A stretch of DNA of 7,751 nucleotides from NCBI GenBank assembly GCA_021790375.1, contig JAJYEB010000081.1, positions 1 through 7,751 of the forward strand. Direction: 5' to 3'. The notes beneath the pieces were generated by a model. That model did not search any database. It saw only the letters and a list, made by a program, of their open reading frames with translations, and was not told the origin of the DNA. How positions within the stretch are numbered: the stretch's first letter is position 1; each line of letters opens with the position of its first letter. Positions 1-4,509 of the stretch are shown piece after piece. Origin of the DNA: Chloroflexota bacterium. GTDB lineage: Bacteria > Chloroflexota > Limnocylindria > Limnocylindrales > CSP1-4. The translations under genes were made by a program, and so were the position numbers.

Positions 1-802
1 GACGCTGATGCTGCTGATGCTGGCGGGCCTCGTCATCGGGCTCTCGGGCATGGACGCCGGCCTCCGCTTCATCGAGCAGAAGGTCGAGGTGCAGGCGTTC
101 ATCGCGGACGGGGTCCCGCAGTCCCGCATCGACGCGCTGGTGGCCCAGGTCCGCGCCCTCCCCGAGGTGTCCGAGGTCGACTACCTCGACAAGCAGCAGG
201 CCCTTGCGCAGTGGCAGGAGCAGCTGCGCCAGCAGGGCCAGCCGGACTACTCCAGCGAGACGGGCACCAACCCCATCCCCGCCAGCATCCAGGTGAAGCT
301 GAAGGACCCCCACGTGTACGGCACGGTGATCCAGACGCTGCAGTCCGCCCAGGGCGTGGTCACCGACGTCCTCGAGACCCAGCACGTGGTGGATGCGCTG
401 CTGAGCGTGACCGGCTTCCTGCGCACCGCGGGCGTGGTGGTCCTGGGGCTGGTCGGAATCACGGTGCTGTTCATCGTCGTGAACACGATCCGACTGGCCG
501 TGGTGGCCCGGTCCGAGGAGATCGAGATCATGCGGCTGGTCGGCGCGTCCGACGCGTTCATCCGCTGGCCGTTCATCTTCGAGGGGATCCTGGTGGGGCT
601 GCTTGGCGCAGCAGTGACGCTGGGGATCCTCGCACTGGCGGCCCAGCCGATCGGCCGGGGAGTGGCCACGCTGATCGGCCAGGTCCCCATCCAGTTCGAT
701 CGGAACCTGGCGGAGGAGCTGGTCCTGGTGGTGGGTGGGGCCGGCCTCTCGCTGGGTGGCGTCGGTGCCGCCATCTCCGTCCGCACGTACCTGATCCGCT
801 GA
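1..802 (+). CDS. ftsX: Cell division protein FtsX, 5'-truncated by the window edge
   Basis: FtsX is the integral membrane subunit of the FtsEX ABC-type complex, which couples FtsE ATP hydrolysis to activation of peptidoglycan hydrolases outside the membrane. The reading frame is already open at base 2 and enters inside the first transmembrane helix, so the cytoplasmic N-terminus and true start lie left of the window; the first ATG seen, at base 8, is internal. Visible layout counted from that Met: end of helix 1 (1-16), an extracellular domain (about 17-135) with the family stretches EVQAFI and YLDKQQAL, helix 2 (about 138-160), the conserved cytoplasmic NTIRLAVVARSEEIEIMRLVGAS segment split here as NTIRLAV (160-166) and EEIEIMRLVGAS (171-182), helix 3 (about 190-212) and helix 4 (about 237-258). 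The protein ends shortly after helix 4, as FtsX normally does. The ftsE gene is expected just upstream. Stop TGA is at 800-802. Confidence 0.93.
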   Translation, partial: TLMLLMLAGLVIGLSGMDAGLRFIEQKVEVQAFIADGVPQSRIDALVAQVRALPEVSEVDYLDKQQALAQWQEQLRQQGQPDYSSETGTNPIPASIQVKLKDPHVYGTVIQTLQSAQGVVTDVLETQHVVDALLSVTGFLRTAGVVVLGLVGITVLFIVVNTIRLAVVARSEEIEIMRLVGASDAFIRWPFIFEGILVGLLGAAVTLGILALAAQPIGRGVATLIGQVPIQFDRNLAEELVLVVGGAGLSLGGVGAAISVRTYLIR

Positions 803-860
803 CCTCGGCCAGGCGGGGGGACGCGCCCGGCCGCCCCGAGCCCGCGCCGGCGAACTGACG

Positions 861-916
861 CGCCCCGTCCCGGCATCCGCGCGGCGCTCCGGCAGGCGCC
901 CCGCCCGGGCATCCGC
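861..916 (+). repeat. Imperfect 20-bp direct repeat between ftsX and ctpA
   Basis: CGCCCCGTCCCGGCATCCGC at 861-880 recurs as CGCCCCGCCCGGGCATCCGC at 897-916, with 18 of 20 bases identical and a 36-base period. It lies in the 196-base gap between ftsX and the protease gene. It may be a regulatory or mutational repeat; no function can be assigned. The rest of 803-998 shows no convincing terminator or promoter. Confidence 0.55.
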
Positions 917-998
917 ACTCCATCCCCGAAACGCGCACAATCGGTCCTCGCGCCGATGGCCACCGCAGTGCCGTGGCACGCGACGAGGCACCACAACG

Positions 999-2408
999 AT
1001 GCAGATTCCTCCGCCGTACCGCGATCCCGCCGCACCAGCCCCGGACGCGCCTCCGCCACCGCACACCGGCGACCTGCCAGTGACGCCGGCCCGTGCCACG
1101 CGCCGCCGGGCCGCGACGTGGCTCGCGGTGCTGGGCGGCGCGGTGCTCGCGGGAAGCGTCCTCTTCGCGGGTGGCTTCCTGCTCGGCAGACAGACCGCCC
1201 TGACCGACGGGACGCCCCAGCAGCTCTCCGCCGATCTCCAGCCGTTCTGGGACGCCTTCAACTCGATCGAGCAGCGATACGCCGGGATCCCGGTGGACCG
1301 CCACACGATCGTCGAGGGTGCCATAGGCGGCATGTTCAAGGCGCTCGGCGACCCCTTCTCGACGTACATGACGGGCGAGGCATACCGCGCCTCGCTCACG
1401 GGCCTGTCCGGCCAGTTCGAAGGGATCGGGGCGGTCGTCGCCACCGTGGATCCGTCGGGCGCCCAGGGCTGCGCGCCGATCGGCCCGTCCTGCACGGTGG
1501 AGATCGTCCGGACCATCCCGGGCTCGCCGGCGGAGCGGGCCGGGCTGCGGGCCGGCGACCTGATCCTGGCGGTCGACGGCGCCGGCGTGACGGGTCGGAC
1601 CCTCGGCGACGTGGTCACCATGGTGCGGGGCCGGCGCGGCACGCCGGTGACGCTGCGGATCGGTCGTGGGGCGGCTGCGTTCGAGGTGCGGGTCGTCCGC
1701 GACATCATCAACACGCCCGACGTGACGAGCCGGACCCTGGCCGGCGGGACCGTGGGCTACATCCGGATCTCCAGCTTCGGCTCGGGCGTCGCCGCCGACT
1801 TCACGGCCCAGCTCCGCGTGCTGCTCGCCGGAGGCGTGCACGGCCTGGTGCTGGACCTGCGCGGGAACCCCGGGGGGTTCGTGGACCAGGCACGGACGAT
1901 CGCGAGCCAGTTCATCGCGAGCGGTCCGATCTACTGGGAGCAGGCCGCGGATGGCTCCCGGCGGGCCATCGACGCGGAGCCGGGCGGGATCGCGACCGCC
2001 CACTCGCTTCCGGTCGTGGTCCTCGTCGACAAGGGCACCGCGAGCGCCTCGGAGATCCTGGCCGGCGCGCTCCAGGACACCGGGCGGGCAATGCTCCTGG
2101 GGACGACCACGTACGGCAAGGGGACCGTGCAGGAGTGGCAGCTGCTCGGACAGGACATGGGGGGCTTCAAGCTGACGATCGCGCGCTGGCTGACGCCCTC
2201 GCAGCGCTGGATCAACGGGAAGGGACTCACGCCCAACGTCCTGTTCCAGCCTCCGGTGAACGCGCCGGCGGGCACGGATCCCGAGCTGGATCGCGCCATC
2301 CAGCTGCTCGCGGGCGGGGGCAAACCCGGCGGCGGTCCCTCGGCGGCGGCCGCGGGCCGGGTGCGCGCCGTCGCCGCGGGGGCCATGGCCTCTTGGTCGC
2401 GCGGCTGA
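999..2408 (+). CDS. ctpA: S41-family carboxyl-terminal processing protease with PDZ domain
   Basis: A 469-residue serine protease of the CtpA/Prc family, which cleaves proteins near their C-termini using a Ser-Lys dyad. Layout: a Pro-rich cytoplasmic N-terminus (1-35), one membrane anchor (about 40-62), a helical region with GDPFSTYM (117-124), a PDZ domain (about 132-235, with GSPAERAGLRAGD at 175-187), and the S41 core from VGYIRISSF (252-260) through LDLRGNPGG (285-293). S349 in GTASASE is the predicted nucleophile and K374 in TYGKGTVQ the base, 25 residues apart as in Prc and plant CtpA; Q378 fits the third conserved residue. The active site would face the extracytoplasmic side. The PDZ domain carries an insertion with two cysteines (C158, C165). 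The tail after about 440 is low-complexity Gly/Ala/Pro. The start ATG is preceded by a modest GAGG at 985-988. The gene follows ftsX and precedes smpB on the same strand. The exact subfamily (CtpA, CtpB or other) is uncertain. Confidence 0.93.
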   Translation: MQIPPPYRDPAAPAPDAPPPPHTGDLPVTPARATRRRAATWLAVLGGAVLAGSVLFAGGFLLGRQTALTDGTPQQLSADLQPFWDAFNSIEQRYAGIPVDRHTIVEGAIGGMFKALGDPFSTYMTGEAYRASLTGLSGQFEGIGAVVATVDPSGAQGCAPIGPSCTVEIVRTIPGSPAERAGLRAGDLILAVDGAGVTGRTLGDVVTMVRGRRGTPVTLRIGRGAAAFEVRVVRDIINTPDVTSRTLAGGTVGYIRISSFGSGVAADFTAQLRVLLAGGVHGLVLDLRGNPGGFVDQARTIASQFIASGPIYWEQAADGSRRAIDAEPGGIATAHSLPVVVLVDKGTASASEILAGALQDTGRAMLLGTTTYGKGTVQEWQLLGQDMGGFKLTIARWLTPSQRWINGKGLTPNVLFQPPVNAPAGTDPELDRAIQLLAGGGKPGGGPSAAAAGRVRAVAAGAMASWSRG

Positions 2409-2426
2409 GGCAGGCCCCCGGGCCGC

Positions 2427-2455
2427 TTGCCTTCGGCGGGGACAGTGGCTAGTAT
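2427..2455 (+). promoter_or_regulatory. Predicted sigma70-type promoter of the smpB leader
   Basis: TTGCCT at 2427-2432 and TAGTAT at 2450-2455 are separated by exactly 17 bases, each matching the consensus at 4 of 6 positions. Transcription would begin near 2461-2463, directly ahead of the very strong Shine-Dalgarno sequence at 2467. It lies just after the ctpA stop, which suggests that the smpB unit has its own promoter. Confidence 0.55.
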
Positions 2456-2466
2456 TCCGCCCAACG

Positions 2467-2478
2467 AAAGGAGGTGAT
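2467..2478 (+). promoter_or_regulatory. Full-length consensus Shine-Dalgarno sequence
   Basis: AAAGGAGGTGAT is a 12-base perfect complement of the usual bacterial 16S rRNA 3' tail (AUCACCUCCUUU). Ordinary genes in this window have only 4-7 matching bases. From AGGAGG (2469-2474) the gap is 9 bases to the GTG at 2484 but only 2 to the ATG at 2477, so the spacing favours GTG. Confidence 0.7.
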
Positions 2479-2483
2479 GTGCA

Positions 2484-2528
2484 GTGATAGACAGTCATTG
2501 CGCCACCCCGCGGGAGGCCTCGGCTTAA
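2484..2528 (+). CDS. Putative 14-residue leader peptide upstream of smpB
   Basis: A GTG codon 9 bases after the consensus Shine-Dalgarno opens a frame reading (M)IDSHCATPREASA and ending at TAA 2526-2528. Early codons include ATA, AGT and CAT, which are uncommon in such GC-rich DNA, and the sequence is visibly less GC-rich than its surroundings. An overlapping 21-codon frame from ATG 2477 ends at TAA 2540-2542, but its start is too close to the ribosome binding site. The product matches no family I recognise. Its position between a promoter and tandem hairpins, ahead of smpB, suggests a translated leader whose translation affects downstream expression. Alternatively the segment is a non-coding RNA with a ribosome-binding 5' end. 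Translation is inferred only from spacing. Confidence 0.4.
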   Translation: MIDSHCATPREASA

Positions 2529-2533
2529 CCGCA

Positions 2534-2548
2534 GGTTGGTAAGCAACC
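2534..2548 (+). promoter_or_regulatory. Small hairpin in smpB leader, with a competing fold
   Basis: GGTTG (2534-2538) and CAACC (2544-2548) form a 5-bp stem with loop GTAAG. An alternative fold pairs GCTTAACC (2523-2530) with GGTT (2534-2537) and AAGC (2541-2544) around a 3-base bulge; the two folds use the same bases and exclude each other. The stop codon of the 14-residue frame (2526-2528) sits within the alternative stem. Confidence 0.35.
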
Positions 2549-2578
2549 GAACGCCGGCCCTCCATGGGCCGGCGTTCG
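2548..2578 (+). terminator. Strong hairpin, possible attenuator/terminator before smpB
   Basis: CGAACGCCGGCCC (2548-2560) pairs perfectly with GGGCCGGCGTTCG (2566-2578), a 13-bp GC-rich stem with loop TCCAT. No T-tract follows, so it is not a canonical intrinsic terminator. It could still terminate or pause RNA polymerase, or protect the 3' end of a short RNA of about 115 bases starting at the promoter at 2427-2455. Confidence 0.55.
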
Positions 2579-2735
2579 TGCGTTCGGGCCGGGTCGCCCG
2601 TATGCTGTCGCCTCGCCCGCGTTTCGCTCCCCGCCGCCGTCCCGCGACCCTGGCCCCTGCCGGCCCGCAGGCGCCGTTCCCGGGGCCTCACACCGACGCC
2701 CGGACCGACCGGCCGCCGCCCGAAGGATCGTTCGC

Positions 2736-3200
2736 ATGTCCGAGCACACCATCACGATCAACCGCAAGGCACGCCACGAGTACTCCATCGAGGAGACCGT
2801 CGAGGCGGGGATCGTGCTGACCGGGACCGAGATCAAGAGCGTCCGCGCGGGCAAGGTGAACCTCCAGGACGCGTACGCGCGCATCGAGCGCGGCGAGGCG
2901 TGGCTGATCGGCGCCCACATCGCCCCGTACGAGGGCGGCAACCGTCTCAACCACGACACGCGGCGCACGCGCAAGCTCCTGCTGCACCACGACGAGATCG
3001 ACGAGCTGCTGGGACGCACCACCCGCAAGGGCCTCACCCTGGTCCCGCTGCGCCTGTACATCTCCGATCGGGGGCTCGCCAAGATCGAGCTCGGCCTGGC
3101 GCGGGGCAAGCAGCAGCACGATCGTCGCCGCGAGATCGCCGACCGGGATGCACGGCGGGAGCTCGCGCGGGAGCTCGCCGATGGGGAGCGCGGCCGGTAG
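2736..3200 (+). CDS. smpB: SsrA-binding protein SmpB
   Basis: SmpB binds the tRNA-like domain of tmRNA and delivers it to ribosomes stalled on messages lacking a stop codon; its tail occupies the empty mRNA channel. The 154-residue product has the usual family length. Seen in order: NRKARHEYSIEE (9-20), the hallmark GTEIKSVRAGKVNLQDAY (30-47), APYEGGNRLNHD (63-74), RTRKLLLH (77-84), the OB-fold end KGLTLVPLRLYI (98-109), and a basic C-terminal tail with GKQQHDRRREIADRDARREL (124-143), the equivalent of the usual K-x-x-x-D-K-R-E tail. The ATG is preceded by GAAGGA at 2722-2727, 8 bases away. The tmRNA gene starts 90 bases downstream on the same strand, so both partners of trans-translation are adjacent. 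The 274-base upstream leader (from about 2462) holds a consensus Shine-Dalgarno, a tiny reading frame and hairpins, which may control this gene. Confidence 0.97.
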   Translation: MSEHTITINRKARHEYSIEETVEAGIVLTGTEIKSVRAGKVNLQDAYARIERGEAWLIGAHIAPYEGGNRLNHDTRRTRKLLLHHDEIDELLGRTTRKGLTLVPLRLYISDRGLAKIELGLARGKQQHDRRREIADRDARRELARELADGERGR

Positions 3201-3235
3201 GGGAGGAGGCACCGGTGGTCGGCGGACGGGTGGGC

Positions 3236-3264
3236 TTGGATTCCGTCGGTTCGTCGGCTAGAAT
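3236..3264 (+). promoter_or_regulatory. Predicted promoter of the tmRNA gene
   Basis: TTGGAT (3236-3241), 17 bases, then TAGAAT (3259-3264). The -10 matches the consensus at 5 of 6 positions; the -35 keeps only TTG. Initiation near 3271 would give a precursor with about 20 extra 5' bases, to be removed as for a tRNA. Confidence 0.6.
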
Positions 3265-3271
3265 GGAACAT

Positions 3272-3287
3272 CCGGACGGAAGTCCGG
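3272..3287 (+). other. Hairpin in the 5' leader of precursor tmRNA
   Basis: CCGGAC (3272-3277) and GTCCGG (3282-3287) form a perfect 6-bp stem closed by a GGAA tetraloop of the stable GNRA class. It lies between the predicted transcription start and the mature 5' end at 3291. It could help 5' processing by RNase P or stabilise the precursor; it could also be chance. Confidence 0.45.
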
Positions 3288-3290
3288 CAT

Positions 3291-3660
3291 GGGGATGCGT
3301 GGTTTCGACAGGGCCCGAGCCCCAGGGAACGCGAGCCGAGGTGCCGTCTGGCCTCGTTAAACAGGCGGCAAACGAAGTAACTGGCAACCGCCAGCCTGCT
3401 CTCGCCCTCGCCGCTTAGGCGGTAAGGTGAGCGTGGAAGCAGCCTCCTCCCCGTGGGCTGTGGAAGCGTCATTCAGCGGGGATGCGGCCCCGGGTAGCGT
3501 CGCGTAGCCGGGGAACAAGCCCGAGAGGGGACGTGACTGGACCGGCCGGGACGCTGCCGATGGCGGACCGGGCGGTCGACGACAAAGCATCGGACACGCT
3601 CGTAGTGGTCCCTGGACGAAGGTTCTGGACGGGGAGTTCGACCCTCCCCCATCTCCACCA
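3291..3660 (+). ncRNA. ssrA: Transfer-messenger RNA (tmRNA, one-piece)
   Basis: tmRNA acts first as a tRNA charged with alanine, then as an mRNA encoding a degradation tag, freeing stalled ribosomes with SmpB. The mature ends are fixed by the acceptor stem: GGGGATG (3291-3297) pairs with CATCTCC (3650-3656) with one G-U pair, followed by A and encoded CCA (3658-3660). The D-like segment GGTTTCGACAGG (3301-3312) and the T arm GGGAG-TTCGACC-CTCCC (3632-3648) match the tRNA-like domain. The resume codon GCA at 3368 opens the tag ANEVTGNRQPALALAA, ending at TAG 3416-3418 inside a CCGC/GCGG stem. The remaining 230 bases can hold the usual pseudoknots. The molecule is 370 bases, uninterrupted and not permuted. 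It has its own promoter and a downstream hairpin terminator. Confidence 0.97.
3368..3418 (+). other. tmRNA proteolysis-tag reading frame
   Basis: Codons GCA AAC GAA GTA ACT GGC AAC CGC CAG CCT GCT CTC GCC CTC GCC GCT then TAG encode ANEVTGNRQPALALAA. Trans-translation would add it after the alanine carried by the tmRNA itself. The AN start and the ALAA end are the usual signals, the latter recognised by ClpXP-type proteases. It is longer than the roughly 11-12 residue tags of E. coli and mycobacteria. Confidence 0.93.
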
Positions 3661-3673
3661 TGACTTATCGGCG

Positions 3674-3706
3674 GCGGCGATCAGCCCCCCTGGTCGCCGC
3701 TGTTTC
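3674..3706 (+). terminator. Hairpin terminator downstream of tmRNA
   Basis: GCGGCGATCAG (3674-3684) pairs with CTGGTCGCCGC (3690-3700), 11 bp with one G-T wobble and a CCCCC loop, followed by TGTTTCGTGT. It lies 13 bases past the CCA end and fits an intrinsic terminator with a weak T-run. As the next gene converges on it, the stem may also slow transcription from the other side, though that side has no T-run. Confidence 0.7.
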
Positions 3707-3793
3707 GTGTCCGGCCGAGATCTCCTGCGGTGCCGCCCGCGCGGGGTCGCGGCCGGCCGGCGCCTGGGAACGCAGCGGCGGTCTCCCGCACGC

Positions 3794-4240
3794 TCACGCT
3801 TTGGCCAGCGCGGCCTCCAGCACCTCGACCTTCTCGAGCAACGCGTTCATCGCGTCGTCCTGGGCCTTGAGGTGCGCCTGGATCTGCTCGGCCTCGTGGA
3901 ACGTGGCCTCGGCGTCCTGGTACGTCATGTCGGCGCGCTTGTCCGACGCCCGGCTCAGGATGTTCTGGCCGACCATGATGACCGAGAGCATCACCAACTG
4001 GATGAAGGTCTGGCTCACCCACTGGACCAGCGTGAGCAGCCCACCATTCACCGCCTCCGGCAGCACCAGCAGCGCGAGAACGGCGAAGATATAGGCGCAC
4101 CACATGGTGCCCACGGCCGTGGTCAGGATCAGCGCGATCCTGCCGTTGAAGCCGACGTGCTCGTCGGCGGTTCTGGGCGGCTTCGTCTGCTTGTGCGCCG
4201 CAACCCGCGGGTGAGGGTGGTGCTCGAAGGCGATTCGCAT
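3794..4240 (-). CDS. Small membrane protein with two helices and C-terminal coiled coil, unknown function
   Basis: The 148-residue product has a His/Lys-rich cytoplasmic-type N-terminus (1-32), two membrane helices (about 35-62 and 68-92), then a charged helical tail (about 97-146) with heptad-like spacing that could form a coiled coil. The QN-x-x-x-x-x-x-D-K/R pattern right after helix 2 (VGQNILSRASDKRADMTY, 90-107) resembles the same position in DUF1003-type and low-affinity iron permease-like small membrane proteins; I cannot decide between these and give no function. I chose the ATG at 4238-4240 because GGAAAGGGG lies 7 bases upstream; an in-frame ATG 14 codons earlier (4280-4282) lacks an evident ribosome binding site. 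It converges on the tmRNA and is separated from the insertion sequence by 246 bases. Confidence 0.8.
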   Translation of the reverse strand: MRIAFEHHPHPRVAAHKQTKPPRTADEHVGFNGRIALILTTAVGTMWCAYIFAVLALLVLPEAVNGGLLTLVQWVSQTFIQLVMLSVIMVGQNILSRASDKRADMTYQDAEATFHEAEQIQAHLKAQDDAMNALLEKVEVLEAALAKA

Positions 4241-4365
4241 GCCGTGGCCCCTTTCCAACGCGCTGCCGGCCCGCCCGGCCAATGTCGACCCATATCATCC
4301 ACGCGCCCGACACTCCGCGCCCGGCCATGCGAATCGGGGCCCGCCCGGCGCGCCGGCCGGCGGAA

Positions 4366-4393
4366 GGCCGAAACGCCCTGTTGCATTTCGGCC
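4366..4393. repeat. Perfect 8-bp inverted repeat upstream of the small membrane protein gene
   Basis: GGCCGAAA (4366-4373) and TTTCGGCC (4386-4393) enclose a 12-base loop. It lies 126 bases upstream of the minus-strand start at 4240, in a 246-base gap otherwise without recognisable content. It could be an operator for a dimeric regulator or a relic of an older element; neither is shown. Confidence 0.35.
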
Positions 4394-4467
4394 GACAGGT
4401 GGCAGGCTTGAGGGTGGCCGGACGCGCCGGCCTTCACGCCGGGCTTCCGCAGCTGGATCCCACGCGA

Positions 4468-4476
4468 GTATCTATG
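4468..4476 (+). repeat. Left copy of 9-bp direct repeat flanking the transposase region
   Basis: GTATCTATG here recurs exactly at 6246-6254, on the far side of the transposase gene. An AT-rich 9-mer shared by two short flanks in such GC-rich DNA is unlikely by chance and may be the target-site duplication. If so, the element would span 4477-6245. Confidence 0.45.
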
Positions 4477-4509
4477 GGCGCGGATCCGGGGTGAGGTACC
4501 GGGTGACGC

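Noticed and set aside
2413..2424. GGCCC-CC-GGGCC as a terminator after ctpA
   Set aside because: The loop would have only 2 bases and no T-run follows; a stable hairpin is not possible as drawn.
573..2546. A 657-codon open frame on the minus strand opposite ftsX and ctpA
   Set aside because: Arg/Pro/Ala/Gly-rich with no domain; it is the usual antisense shadow of a GC-rich gene whose plus-strand frame encodes a complete S41 protease.
2579..2606. A second smpB promoter using TATGCT at 2601-2606
   Set aside because: No acceptable -35 hexamer at 16-19 bases upstream.
2564..3418. A plus-strand frame of 284 codons overlapping smpB and ending at the tmRNA tag stop
   Set aside because: It shares phase with the tag by chance, is Arg/Pro-rich, and runs through the structured tmRNA 5' half. 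A GTG at 3215 after GGGAGGAGG in this frame was also considered and dropped.
3636..3660. tmRNA 3' end as an attachment site for an integrated element
   Set aside because: ssrA is a frequent integration target, but no second copy of the 3' end and no integrase gene are visible in the window; the nearby insertion sequence uses a DDE transposase.
3660..4094. Plus-strand frame starting at the ATG formed by the tmRNA CCA end
   Set aside because: Opposite the better-supported membrane protein gene, without a ribosome binding site and starting inside the tmRNA.
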